Shown: positions 15,057-21,807 of the stretch, piece after piece
How the letters are laid out: each line of letters starts with the position of its first letter
Numbering within the stretch: position 1 is the first letter of the stretch
Source: an uncultured Bacilli bacterium
Lineage (GTDB): Bacteria; Bacillota_I; Bacilli_A; RF39; UBA660
Direction of reading: 5' to 3'
DNA length: 21,807 bases
Assembly (NCBI GenBank): GCA_947600015.1
Contig: CANQFX010000013.1
Location: 1 to 21,807 of the forward strand
Notes under the pieces: model-generated
Databases searched by the model: none
What the model saw: only the letters and a program-made list of their open reading frames with translations
Told to the model about the DNA's origin: nothing
Position numbers and translations under genes: made by a program

Positions 15057-15750
15057 AATTTGCTTTAATTTGATTTATATAACTATAAATCATAGAAATC
15101 CAATTACTACTCTCTGCATACTTCGGTCCGATAGTATCCACTGTTGTTAGTCCCCTTGCATAATAATTTCTCTGTAGATTGTCAACAAAACCTCTAATTC
15201 CGTCATCCAATGTAGCATAGGCTTTATAACTTCCTCCATTACATCCTGGAGAACCTTTTTGGCCACCAACATTATTACATGTACGAACTAATTTTGAACA
15301 GTTCGACCTACATCCAGTCTCGTGCAAAATAATCGCAACCGCTAGATAAGGATCTACTTTTTTTTCTATACAATAACTAGCAATTAATTGGCCTTTTCCT
15401 GCTAAATAACCACTACCTAAATTTCTATTTAATTTTTGTGCTAATTCTTCTAACGTCATATGATCATATACTTCTACTCTAGGGGGAATAATTACTGAAG
15501 CAGGTGCGGTTTCCATCTTTACTTCTGTTATCATTGGTGTTTTCTCTTGTTCTTCTTCTGCTAGCAAGTTCTTTTCTTTTACTATCATATTAGAAGATGC
15601 TGCCATACTTTTAATATCTACTTCTTGAAAAACATGAGAAACGGAATTTCTTTCCATAAATGCCTCATCGTTTTGTAATACCATTGCAATAGAAATCATC
15701 AATATGCCTACTACCCCTAAAATACTACTCGTAATTTTAGCTTTTCGCAA
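15055..15750 (-). CDS. Membrane-anchored lysozyme/glucosaminidase-like wall hydrolase
   Basis: 231 residues from a TTG start with GAGGTG eight bases upstream. Residues 5-26 are a signal anchor. A linker (about 27-95) is rich in Glu, Lys and Pro. Residues about 96-231 look like a lysozyme-superfamily (GH73/glucosaminidase-type) domain: LIASYCIEKKVDPYLAVAI, then ILHETGC with Glu144 as likely general acid, then NNVGGQKGSPGC, YATLDDGIRGFVDNL and a YAES segment near the end. Several Cys (147, 151, 158, 170) may form disulfides outside the cell. It likely cuts peptidoglycan glycan strands. It has its own promoter and seems to be co-transcribed with the downstream metalloprotease. Confidence 0.75.
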   Translation of the reverse strand: MRKAKITSSILGVVGILMISIAMVLQNDEAFMERNSVSHVFQEVDIKSMAASSNMIVKEKNLLAEEEQEKTPMITEVKMETAPASVIIPPRVEVYDHMTLEELAQKLNRNLGSGYLAGKGQLIASYCIEKKVDPYLAVAIILHETGCRSNCSKLVRTCNNVGGQKGSPGCNGGSYKAYATLDDGIRGFVDNLQRNYYARGLTTVDTIGPKYAESSNWISMIYSYINQIKAN

Positions 15751-15787
15751 AGTAAGTCACCTCAATCTCCGAAAAATTAACATCTTT

Positions 15788-15816
15788 ATGTTATCATTTT
15801 TTGCTCTTTTTGTCAA
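15788..15816 (-). promoter_or_regulatory. Promoter of the lysozyme-like gene
   Basis: On the minus strand TTGACA (15811-15816), 17-base spacer ending in TGA, TAACAT (15788-15793), so both -35 and an extended -10 are present. Confidence 0.7.
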
Positions 15817-15874
15817 ATTGTCCTAAGCCAAAGAGATTCTTTTTGCAAAAACAGAACCCCCACTTCATTATATG

Positions 15875-15897
15875 CAAAAAAGAAAGGAATGTTCCTT
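15875..15897 (-). terminator. Terminator after htpG
   Basis: On the minus strand AAGGAA (15892-15897) and TTCCTT (15884-15889) form a tight hairpin, followed by a T-rich run at 15876-15881. It lies directly after the htpG stop codon. Confidence 0.6.
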
Positions 15898-15899
15898 CC

Positions 15900-17780
15900 T
15901 TATTTAGAAATAACGTCACAAATTAATTGGCTAATTTCCGTTGGATTATCAATGGGAAGTCCTGCTATCATTTTTGCTTCACTATATAAAATTTTTGTAT
16001 ATTTAATAAATTCTTCTTTATCCTTTTTATATAATTTTTTTAATTTTTCACTAATGGCATGTTTCTCATTGATCTCCAATACGGTTTGTGCTTTAATTCC
16101 CATTTCATTTGGCATTGCATCAAAGACTTTTTGCATTTCAATTGATACATCACCTTTACTCGTCAAACAAACGGGATGAGATTTCAATTTATTACTAAAT
16201 CTTACTTCGGATACCTCTTTAATTTCTTCCTGCATTGCTTTTAGTAAGTCAGAGTTATCTTCATTTGCTTTTTTGGTTGCTTCTTTTTCTTCATCACTTT
16301 CTAAATCCAACTCTCCATTCTCTACATTCGTAAACTTATGATTTTCATATTCAGAAATAGCTGTAATTGCAAACTCGTCTACATAATCTGTTAAATATAA
16401 AATATCATAATCCTTTTCTCTTACTTGTTCTACTTGTGGTAAAGAATGAATTTTTTCAATCGAAGCACCTGCAGCATAATAAATTTGTTCTTGATCTTTC
16501 TTCATATTTTTTACATATTCGCTTAAGGTAATTAATTTTTCTTCTTTTGCTGAATAGAATAAAATTAAATCTTTCAACTTATCTTTATCTTGTCCATAAT
16601 TATTATAAACACCATATTTTAATTGAACCCCAAACGTTTTAAAGAAAGAAATATATTTTTCTCGATCATTTTTTAGCATTTCTTCTAGTGTCTTACGAAT
16701 CTTACTTTCTATATTTTTCGCAATTAATTTTAAATTATGAGATTCTTGTAAAATTTCTCGAGAAATATTTAATGATAAATCTTCACTATCCACAACTCCT
16801 TTTACAAAGCTAAAATAATCAGGCAATAAGTCACTACATTTTTCCATAATCATTACACCACTCGTATAAAGACTTAATCCTTTTTCATACTCTTGTGTAT
16901 AGTAATCATATGGTGCATGAGATGGAATAAATAATAATGATTTATAGGTAATCATTCCCTCAACAGAAGAAGGAATCACCATAAGTGGCTTATCATAATC
17001 ATTAAATTTATCCATATAGAAGTTATTGTAGTCTTCTTCACTTACATCTTTTTGATTCTTTTTCCAAATAGGAACCATACTATTTAGTGTTTCTATTTCT
17101 TTTTTATCTTCATATTTTTTTTCTTTTTCATCCACTAATTCATGATGAACACATTCCATTTTAATTGGAAAAGCAATATAATCAGAGTATTTTTTTACTA
17201 AACTTTTTAATTCATATTCCTCTAAGTATTTAGAATAAGAAAATTCTTCCGTATCTTCTTTTAATGCTAAAACAATCTCTGTACCATGGTCTTCTTTTTT
17301 TGCTTTTTTAATCGTATAGCCATCAGCTCCTTCGCTTTCCCATACATAAGCATCCTCACTATCAATGGATTTTGAAGTTACTGTAATTTTATCACTAACC
17401 ATGAAAGCAGAATAAAAACCTACGCCAAATTGACCGATAATATCAATCTTTTCTTTTTTGGTCATATTTTCTTTAAAAGAAAGACTACCACTTTTCGCAA
17501 TTGTACCTAAGTTTTCTTCTAATTCTTCTTTTGTCATACCACATCCACTATCAGAAATGGTAATAGTTCTTTTTTCTTTATCAAAAGCCAGAAGAATTTC
17601 TAATTTTTCTTTTTTTACTTTTACCTTCTTATCCGTTAAACTACGATAATATAGTTTATCTAATGCATCACTTGCGTTAGAAATTAATTCCCTTAAAAAG
17701 ATATCTTTATTTGTATAAATGGAATTAATCATTAAATCTAATAATCGCTTTGATTCAGACTTAAATTCTTTTTTTGCCAA
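15900..17780 (-). CDS. htpG: Molecular chaperone HtpG (Hsp90)
   Basis: 626 residues from a TTG start at 17780, the usual length of Bacillota HtpG. The N-terminal ATPase domain shows ELISNASDALDKL, DSGCGMTKEEL, GTIAKSGS and GQFGVGFYSAFMV (the ATP lid and glycine loop of GHKL ATPases). The middle domain has PSHAPYDYY and the catalytic-loop region SREILQES with its Arg. The C-terminal dimerisation domain follows to the end. Start choice: AGGAG at 17790-17794 abuts the ATG at 17789 but is nine bases from TTG 17780, and translation from TTG gives the family-typical MAKKEFKSESKRLLDLM. It is a single-gene unit with its own promoter and terminator. It acts as a dimer in the cytosol, folding and stabilising client proteins under stress. 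Confidence 0.95.
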   Translation of the reverse strand: MAKKEFKSESKRLLDLMINSIYTNKDIFLRELISNASDALDKLYYRSLTDKKVKVKKEKLEILLAFDKEKRTITISDSGCGMTKEELEENLGTIAKSGSLSFKENMTKKEKIDIIGQFGVGFYSAFMVSDKITVTSKSIDSEDAYVWESEGADGYTIKKAKKEDHGTEIVLALKEDTEEFSYSKYLEEYELKSLVKKYSDYIAFPIKMECVHHELVDEKEKKYEDKKEIETLNSMVPIWKKNQKDVSEEDYNNFYMDKFNDYDKPLMVIPSSVEGMITYKSLLFIPSHAPYDYYTQEYEKGLSLYTSGVMIMEKCSDLLPDYFSFVKGVVDSEDLSLNISREILQESHNLKLIAKNIESKIRKTLEEMLKNDREKYISFFKTFGVQLKYGVYNNYGQDKDKLKDLILFYSAKEEKLITLSEYVKNMKKDQEQIYYAAGASIEKIHSLPQVEQVREKDYDILYLTDYVDEFAITAISEYENHKFTNVENGELDLESDEEKEATKKANEDNSDLLKAMQEEIKEVSEVRFSNKLKSHPVCLTSKGDVSIEMQKVFDAMPNEMGIKAQTVLEINEKHAISEKLKKLYKKDKEEFIKYTKILYSEAKMIAGLPIDNPTEISQLICDVISK

Positions 17781-17789
17781 AATAATCAT

Positions 17790-17794
17790 CTCCT
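17790..17794 (-). promoter_or_regulatory. Ribosome binding site that fixes the htpG start
   Basis: AGGAG touches the upstream ATG, too close to serve it, and is well placed for the TTG nine bases on. This decides the start in favour of TTG. Confidence 0.75.
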
Positions 17795-17813
17795 AAAAAA
17801 ATTGTATAATTTA

Positions 17814-17852
17814 TATATAGCACTCTTTTTAGCAGTTGTCAATATAGAGTGC
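17814..17852 (-). promoter_or_regulatory. htpG promoter with stretched CIRCE-like inverted repeat
   Basis: On the minus strand TTGACA (17837-17842), 17 bases, TATATA (17814-17819). GCACTC (17847-17852) sits before the -35 and GAGTGC (17820-17825) sits against the -10. These are the exact inner halves of the HrcA operator CIRCE (TTAGCACTC-N9-GAGTGCTAA), and one outer side is GAGTGCTA, but the spacer here is 21 bases rather than 9. It suggests heat-shock control by HrcA or a relative. The promoter is well supported; the operator call is inference. Confidence 0.65.
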
Positions 17853-17867
17853 CAATTTATTTTTAAA

Positions 17868-17893
17868 AAAAAGAGCCTTAGGTACTCTTTTTA
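17868..17893 (-). terminator. Terminator of the 172-residue gene
   Basis: On the minus strand an AAAAAGAG arm and a CTCTTTTT arm flank a small CC-TAA-GG inner hairpin, with eight T following. The stop codon lies in the loop. Confidence 0.7.
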
Positions 17894-18396
17894 TCTTTCA
17901 TATTAGAATCTTGAAATAATGTTAATAAATCCTTACAAAGTTCATTTACAATATTTGGTGCATGTTCAAATAAAATCACAATAATTTCAAAAAGAAATAA
18001 CCAATCCTTAGGAATATATTTCGTAGCCTCAAAAGAATTCTTTTGTCCTCTAACCGATGTATGAATGGTAATTCTATAAGATGTTTCTTCTTCCTTACGA
18101 CGATAACGGAAAGAATCTACCTTATAAAGTTCTTTATTTTTATCTAATGTTTCTAAAATATAATTGACTAAAGAAACTTGAATAAATTGATAACACGTAT
18201 AAGAAGCAATATCTTTCCCTAAAACAATATCTAAAGGAATAAATAAAACTTTAAACTTTTCTATTTTAGAATTAAAAACAAGTCCCATGTAAAAATTGGA
18301 ATGATTATAATCTTCAATAATTAAATCTATTACAACTGTTTCATGGTTTTTCTTTAAATATTTTTTTATTAACTGCAATAATTGATTATGATTCAT
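17878..18396 (-). CDS. Hypothetical protein, 172 residues
   Basis: Soluble, no signal peptide, no motif that I recognise. The pattern of alternating strands in the first 130 residues (VVIDLIIEDY, YMGLVFNS, FKVLFIPLD, SYRITIHTSV) and a hydrophobic helix at about 130-165 suggest an alpha/beta fold with a C-terminal helical pair. There are few Gly and no conserved-looking polar cluster. It has an AGAAGG ribosome binding site, a weak extended -10 (TGA-TACAAT) upstream and its own terminator, so it is a single-gene unit between htpG and the LysM locus. Function unknown. Confidence 0.6.
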   Translation of the reverse strand: MNHNQLLQLIKKYLKKNHETVVIDLIIEDYNHSNFYMGLVFNSKIEKFKVLFIPLDIVLGKDIASYTCYQFIQVSLVNYILETLDKNKELYKVDSFRYRRKEEETSYRITIHTSVRGQKNSFEATKYIPKDWLFLFEIIVILFEHAPNIVNELCKDLLTLFQDSNMKDKKST

Positions 18397-18449
18397 AGTG
18401 CCTTCTTTCTAGATAAGACTATTGTATCATAAACTTATGTTATTATTGA

Positions 18450-18467
18450 AATTTTCAAGTGAAAATT
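18450..18467. repeat. Small inverted repeat
   Basis: AATTTTC-AAGT-GAAAATT, seven pairs with a four-base loop, in the AT-rich gap between two minus-strand genes. AT-rich on both sides; it may be part of a transcription end or an operator. Confidence 0.35.
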
Positions 18468-18489
18468 ATTTCTATTTTACTATAAAGTG

Positions 18490-18512
18490 ACAAGTACTTA
18501 GAAAATACTTGT
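18490..18512 (-). terminator. Hairpin after the SpoIID-like gene
   Basis: ACAAGTA (18490-18496) and TACTTGT (18506-18512) form seven pairs seven bases after the stop codon. The downstream T-run on the minus strand is poor, so termination is only probable. Confidence 0.4.
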
Positions 18513-18518
18513 ATTTTA

Positions 18519-19871
18519 CTACATTCCTTGCTTTGCTAGTTGAACAATCTCATACCATACTCCTGGACCTACTACTCCATTTTGTTCAAAACCAAATCGT
18601 TTTTGTAGTGTTTTCACAGATTGTTCTGTTAAATTATCAAATATTCCATTAATCACAACTCCCGGGATACTGTGCGTGTTTTCACAGATCAGATATAAGA
18701 ATTGCTGCAACTCTGTAATATCATCTCCTGTCATACCACGAGATAAATATCGTCCAGGATAAAATTCATTTAATCCCATTAAACATTCTCTTGGTACTTT
18801 TTCCATCGTTTGTTGATAAACTTCTTTTAAGGCTTTCCATGTATTGGCATCTACAATTCCTGTTGCAGGAAGATTATATTGATTTTGAAAGGCGATTAAC
18901 ATTTGTTTCGTATTTTCTCCAAATACTTCTCTATCTACCTCTAAAAAAGGAATATTAGAATCAAAATAAGCGATTGCGCGAAGCATATAGTTTAGGGGAA
19001 TAATATATTGTCCACGATCTCCTTCTTGAAGATTTTGTTGAAATAAAAGTTGGGCTTCATCCATAGAAATACCCTCTGAATATAAATCAGAAATTTGTTT
19101 TACTGCATTATATAAATATTTGATTTTATACCAAGTTGCCTTATCTACAACCCCAGTGACATCTAAGTCAAAAATTTCCTGAAATTTTCTTACTACACGT
19201 TCTGTCTCTACAGTAAAAAAAATACTATCATCTGTAATCACTGGCAATGCGGGATAATTTTGGCCAATTCGATTCAGTTGAATTTTAATTGTTCGTACAA
19301 AATCCCCAGAAGTTCCAAGTTCTACGGGGAAACCTGGATAACTCAAAATATTTTCAGCAACTGGGGCATTAAATACAAGAGAAATATCATCTCCATAATA
19401 TGTTTGGAGAATTTCTAGTGGACTTTTTCCCTGTTGAGCGAGAGCGACACTTCCCCATTGAGAAAGGCCTTCACAAGTGGTTTGTTTTCCATCACAATAA
19501 CGTGCAAAAAGAGGTTGTACTTGATCATTTTTGATAATATAGTTATTGAAAATATCATCTACTACTTGAGCAATTGTTTCAAAGAATTGGCGATTTTCAA
19601 CAAATGACTGATCATAAGCAGGATCACTGGTAATATCAAAATCATAACCCTTAGATGGATACCATTCATTATAGACGCGATTTAAAGTAAATGATACAAT
19701 TGCTAATACGTTTGCCTTAATGGCATCTAAAGGCCACGTGGGATAAATCTCTCCCGTCGCAACATTTTTTATATATTCCGTAAATGGAACTGTAATATTT
19801 GGGGCAGCTTCATCTGGTGGACCTAAATGAACTGTAATTTCTGTAGGAATAATTGGTGCTCTAATTGCCAT
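18519..19871 (-). CDS. SpoIID/LytB-like protein with three peptidoglycan-binding domains
   Basis: 450 residues from ATG 19871; a GTG four codons earlier exists, but the GAAAGGTG site fits the ATG better. Residues about 12-170 match the SpoIID/LytB domain: VPFTEYIKNVATGEIYPTWP, ALR-like AIKANVLAIVSFTLNR, SDPAYDQSFV and a closing LSQWGSVALAQQGKSPLEIL with YYGDDI. SpoIID is a lytic transglycosylase of engulfment; here the region before GLSQWG carries CDGKQTTC. Three PG_binding_1 modules follow at about 185-255, 285-360 and 375-448, each ending in GVVDKATW, GIVDANTW or GVVGPGVW. There is no signal peptide, unlike SpoIID itself, which suggests action from the mother-cell cytosol on the spore surface. 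It overlaps the preceding gene by 11 bases. Confidence 0.8.
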   Translation of the reverse strand: MAIRAPIIPTEITVHLGPPDEAAPNITVPFTEYIKNVATGEIYPTWPLDAIKANVLAIVSFTLNRVYNEWYPSKGYDFDITSDPAYDQSFVENRQFFETIAQVVDDIFNNYIIKNDQVQPLFARYCDGKQTTCEGLSQWGSVALAQQGKSPLEILQTYYGDDISLVFNAPVAENILSYPGFPVELGTSGDFVRTIKIQLNRIGQNYPALPVITDDSIFFTVETERVVRKFQEIFDLDVTGVVDKATWYKIKYLYNAVKQISDLYSEGISMDEAQLLFQQNLQEGDRGQYIIPLNYMLRAIAYFDSNIPFLEVDREVFGENTKQMLIAFQNQYNLPATGIVDANTWKALKEVYQQTMEKVPRECLMGLNEFYPGRYLSRGMTGDDITELQQFLYLICENTHSIPGVVINGIFDNLTEQSVKTLQKRFGFEQNGVVGPGVWYEIVQLAKQGM

Positions 19872-20286
19872 TTTGATCAACACCTTTCAAATCTACTTGT
19901 GGGTTCATTTTAACATATTGAATGACTCGTACTCCCCCAAACATTCCGATTTTATATTTTTTAATGGTTTCATATCCCTCATGAATTGCTGTTAAATCAT
20001 ACACTGTATATTGGGGAATTTGTTCTGGAGTATCTACATTTTTTACTGTCAAAGGGGCTGGTAATTCAATATCTGTAATCGTTCCACTATTATCTGTATA
20101 TCCTTGAAAAAATACGACTCTCTGATTGTTAATATCTTTTGTAATTAAAATTTCAGCATTAGGAATGGGAAGTGCTTGGTATGCCGCAAATGCTAATACT
20201 TTTAAATATCCTATATCAGGATTTTCTTTTGAAAATTTAGAATAATCGTCTGTTTTTTTAAAATCTTCATAATTTAATAAATTCAT
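19861..20286 (-). CDS. Small Ig/transthyretin-like protein of a spore-envelope operon
   Basis: 141 residues, no signal peptide. Residues about 25-125 look like a beta-sandwich of the carboxypeptidase-regulatory/transthyretin type: LKVLAFAAYQALPIPNAEIL, VVFFQGYTDNSGTITDIEL, APLTVK, YTVYDLTAIHEGY and the final VRVIQYVKMNPQVDL. The TDNSGTI turn and the HEGY after it are the recognisable marks. It is wedged between the LysM gene (four-base overlap) and the SpoIID-like gene (11-base overlap), so all three are translated together and probably act together, with this one as a structural adaptor. No enzyme motif. Fold assignment is moderate. Confidence 0.65.
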   Translation of the reverse strand: MNLLNYEDFKKTDDYSKFSKENPDIGYLKVLAFAAYQALPIPNAEILITKDINNQRVVFFQGYTDNSGTITDIELPAPLTVKNVDTPEQIPQYTVYDLTAIHEGYETIKKYKIGMFGGVRVIQYVKMNPQVDLKGVDQNGN

Positions 20287-21119
20287 ACTTCTTCCTCCCT
20301 AATTTTTAATATTTGACCTATGGTTAAATTATTGTTGGTAAGTCCATTTAATTGCATTAACTCCTCCACACTAACACCATATTTTCTAGCAATCGTATAA
20401 AGATTATCTCCGCTTTGTACTTTATATGTAACATACGTTGGTTCTACATATCCCTCACCATAACAAGAAGCTCCAGAAGGAATTTGCTCATACTCTTTTC
20501 CTTTCACTTTTAATACTTGACCAATGGATAACATATTCGAAGTTAACTTATTTAATTGAATTAATTCATCTACTGTCATACCAAATTTTTCGGCGATAGA
20601 ATATAAATTATCTCCTGCCTTCACAATATAATTTTGATATGGTACTACTGTATTGGTAGTAGATAAAACGGGAACTTTTATTTGTTGTCCTATGGATAAA
20701 GCATTCGAAGTAAGATTATTTAATTTTAAAATATCATCTACGGTGGTGTTATATCTTTCCGCAATCAAATATAAATTATCTCCTGGATGTACAGTATAAA
20801 TAATATAATTTGAAGAAGACTTCTCATTTAAAGGAATCTGTAATTGTTGTCCCACTGAAAGCTCATTTGATTTTAAATTATTCGCCTCAATAATATTAGA
20901 AACCGTCGTGTTATACTCTTGGGCTAATGTATAAAGATTATCTCCCTTTTTTACTGTATATAAAAAGGTTGTGGCAACGGTTGGTATTTTTAACACTTGA
21001 TTTGGAGTAATTACTGCTGAAGTAAGATTATTCGCAATTTCTAATTCATGAATAGGAACACCAAACTGTTTACTAATACCAAACAATGTATCTCCTGCTT
21101 GCACAATATATGTTTGCAT
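20283..21119 (-). CDS. Five-LysM protein, likely spore coat/cortex-binding
   Basis: 278 residues made almost only of five LysM modules, at about 1-45, 51-97, 104-150, 160-206 and 231-276, each with the Y-x-V-x-x-GDNLY-x-IA core and an LxxGQxLKIP end. The fourth and fifth are separated by a linker with SGASCYGEG. There is no signal peptide or membrane segment. LysM binds N-acetylglucosamine in peptidoglycan; signal-less LysM proteins such as SafA are made in the mother cell and bind the outer face of the spore cortex. It is first in a three-gene operon and divergent from the collagen-like gene. A GAGGTG site precedes the ATG. Confidence 0.85.
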   Translation of the reverse strand: MQTYIVQAGDTLFGISKQFGVPIHELEIANNLTSAVITPNQVLKIPTVATTFLYTVKKGDNLYTLAQEYNTTVSNIIEANNLKSNELSVGQQLQIPLNEKSSSNYIIYTVHPGDNLYLIAERYNTTVDDILKLNNLTSNALSIGQQIKVPVLSTTNTVVPYQNYIVKAGDNLYSIAEKFGMTVDELIQLNKLTSNMLSIGQVLKVKGKEYEQIPSGASCYGEGYVEPTYVTYKVQSGDNLYTIARKYGVSVEELMQLNGLTNNNLTIGQILKIREEEV

Positions 21120-21134
21120 ATTTCACCTCGTTTC

Positions 21135-21163
21135 ATCTTATGCAAAATGGAATTAGAAAATGA
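21135..21163 (-). promoter_or_regulatory. Possible SigE/SigK-type promoter of the LysM operon
   Basis: On the minus strand TCATTTT (21157-21163), 14 bases, CATAAGAT (21135-21142). This resembles the mother-cell SigE form (kmATATT - about 14 - CATACAnT) but with mismatches. The leader would be only about 13 bases. Confidence 0.4.
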
Positions 21164-21215
21164 ATTGTTTTCTTCATTATAATGTAGTGATTTTAAAAAT
21201 TAGGTAATTATTATT

Positions 21216-21243
21216 TCATTTTCAATTTTCCTTGCATACTTTA
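21216..21243 (+). promoter_or_regulatory. Possible SigE/SigK-type promoter of the collagen-like gene
   Basis: TCATTTT (21216-21222), 12 bases, CATACTTTA (21235-21243). The -10 element fits the SigK form CATAnnnTA exactly. The same TTCATTTTC...TTGCATA pair occurs on the opposite strand for the divergent LysM operon. The leader to AAAGGAG is very short. Confidence 0.4.
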
Positions 21244-21262
21244 TTAATGAAAGGAGAAGATT

Positions 21263-21807
21263 ATGAATAATTGTAATAACAACTTTAATGATCATATTAT
21301 AAGACCTCAACCTCCAAGATCCTATCCAGTCTTCTGCCTTGGACCAACTGGGCCTACGGGACCTACAGGACCATCTGGTGGTCCAATTGGACCTACAGGT
21401 GCAACGGGTCCAACAGGACTTACTGGACCTACGGGACCAACCGGAATTACTGGGCCTACAGGTCCAACGGGAATCACAGGACCTATGGGTCCAACTGGGC
21501 TTACTGGACCTACCGGACCTACAGGTGCAACAGGACCTACTGGGGCAACAGGACCTACAGGTGCTGCACCAACGTTAAGTATTGGAACGGTAGAAACAGG
21601 AACTGCTGCTGCAAGCATTACCGGTGCTGCACCAGATTTCTTTCTTAATTTAACATTGCCAATGGGACCTACAGGACCTACCGGACTTACTGGACCTACG
21701 GGATCTACAGGTGTAACAGGGCCAACTGGACCTACAGGAGCAGAAGGACCTACGGGACCTACAGGTGCAACAGGACCTACGGGACCTACAGGAGAAGTTG
21801 GACCTCA
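21263..21807 (+). CDS. Collagen-like Gly-X-Thr surface protein, 3' truncated by window end
   Basis: About 181 residues visible, running off the end of the window. ATG 21263 has AAAGGAG upstream. The first 26 residues are a short leader with two Cys (NNCNNN and VFC) and no signal peptide. Then comes a Gly-Pro-Thr type triplet array (GPTGPTGPTG, GATGPTG, GLTGPTG), an interruption at about residues 105-135 (APTLSIGTVETG ... ITGAAPDFFLNLTLP), and a second triplet array to the edge. This interruption is a known module in Bacillota collagen-like proteins and phage fibres. Signal-less collagen-like proteins with a short N-terminal leader are typical of BclA-type exosporium filaments. The likely C-terminal trimerisation domain lies outside the window. 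Apparent frames on the other strand and in the next frame are echoes of the repeat. Confidence 0.9.
   Translation, partial: MNNCNNNFNDHIIRPQPPRSYPVFCLGPTGPTGPTGPSGGPIGPTGATGPTGLTGPTGPTGITGPTGPTGITGPMGPTGLTGPTGPTGATGPTGATGPTGAAPTLSIGTVETGTAAASITGAAPDFFLNLTLPMGPTGPTGLTGPTGSTGVTGPTGPTGAEGPTGPTGATGPTGPTGEVGP

Noticed and set aside
15889..17649. Plus-strand open frames at 15889-16179 and 17458-17649
   Set aside because: Both lie opposite htpG, which is beyond doubt on the minus strand.
17781..17789. ATG start for htpG three codons earlier
   Set aside because: AGGAG touches this ATG with no spacer; TTG 17780 has proper spacing and gives the conserved MAKKEF start.
21322..21618. Two long repetitive open frames inside the collagen-like gene (minus strand and plus-strand frame shift)
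   Set aside because: Both are echoes of the GGA-CCT-ACN repeat; the Gly-X-Thr frame from 21263 has a ribosome binding site, a leader and a known interruption module.
21300..21807. CRISPR-like or tandem DNA repeat at the end of the window
   Set aside because: The repeats are nine-base codon triplets in one open frame with synonymous variation, which is protein-level repetition rather than a spacer array.

Overview
The window comes from a low-GC, Gram-positive, apparently anaerobic and probably spore-forming member of the Bacillota. The genes are very AT-rich, use strong AGGAGG-type ribosome binding sites and TTGACA-17-TATAAT promoters, and include a B. subtilis YkpA-like ABC-F protein, HtpG, LysM and SpoIID-like envelope proteins and a collagen-like surface protein. 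Genus and species cannot be fixed from the sequence. I see no tRNA, rRNA, insertion sequence or CRISPR array.

Layout. 1-2950: a small cysteine-protease-like protein (+) faces a minus-strand group of a membrane-anchored thioredoxin-like protein, a PH-domain protein and a membrane-anchored protein of unknown function. 3012-5938: a three-gene operon that splits the (R)-2-hydroxyacyl-CoA dehydratase activase system into separate proteins; the first gene appears to start with ATT. 6113-7390: a secreted beta-helix/FIVAR protein with a sorting-signal-like tail. 7472-9408: a small unknown gene and a YkpA-like ABC-F gene broken by one in-frame TAA. 9456-12494: three tandem, mutually related minimal kinase-like proteins followed by a HEXXH metalloprotease, in overlapping order behind a consensus promoter.

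12551-13833 is the most notable part. A stretch of about 620 bases, clearly richer in G and C than its surroundings and with no credible reading frame, has a consensus promoter, many nested inverted repeats and a terminator, and lies directly upstream of a 200-residue four-helix membrane protein. This matches OLE RNA (ornate, large, extremophilic) and its partner gene oapA. 13830-15750 holds a second, membrane-anchored HEXXH metalloprotease and a membrane-anchored lysozyme/glucosaminidase-like protein. 15900-17852 is htpG with an unusual stretched CIRCE-like operator, followed by an unknown gene.

18519-21807: a LysM protein, a small Ig/transthyretin-like protein and a SpoIID-like protein with three peptidoglycan-binding domains form an operon without signal peptides. 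It is divergent from a collagen-like protein that runs off the window end. Both sides have sites resembling mother-cell (SigE/SigK) promoters, so I read this as a spore coat or exosporium locus.

All identifications rest on reading the sequence and on recalled family features; no database search was possible.
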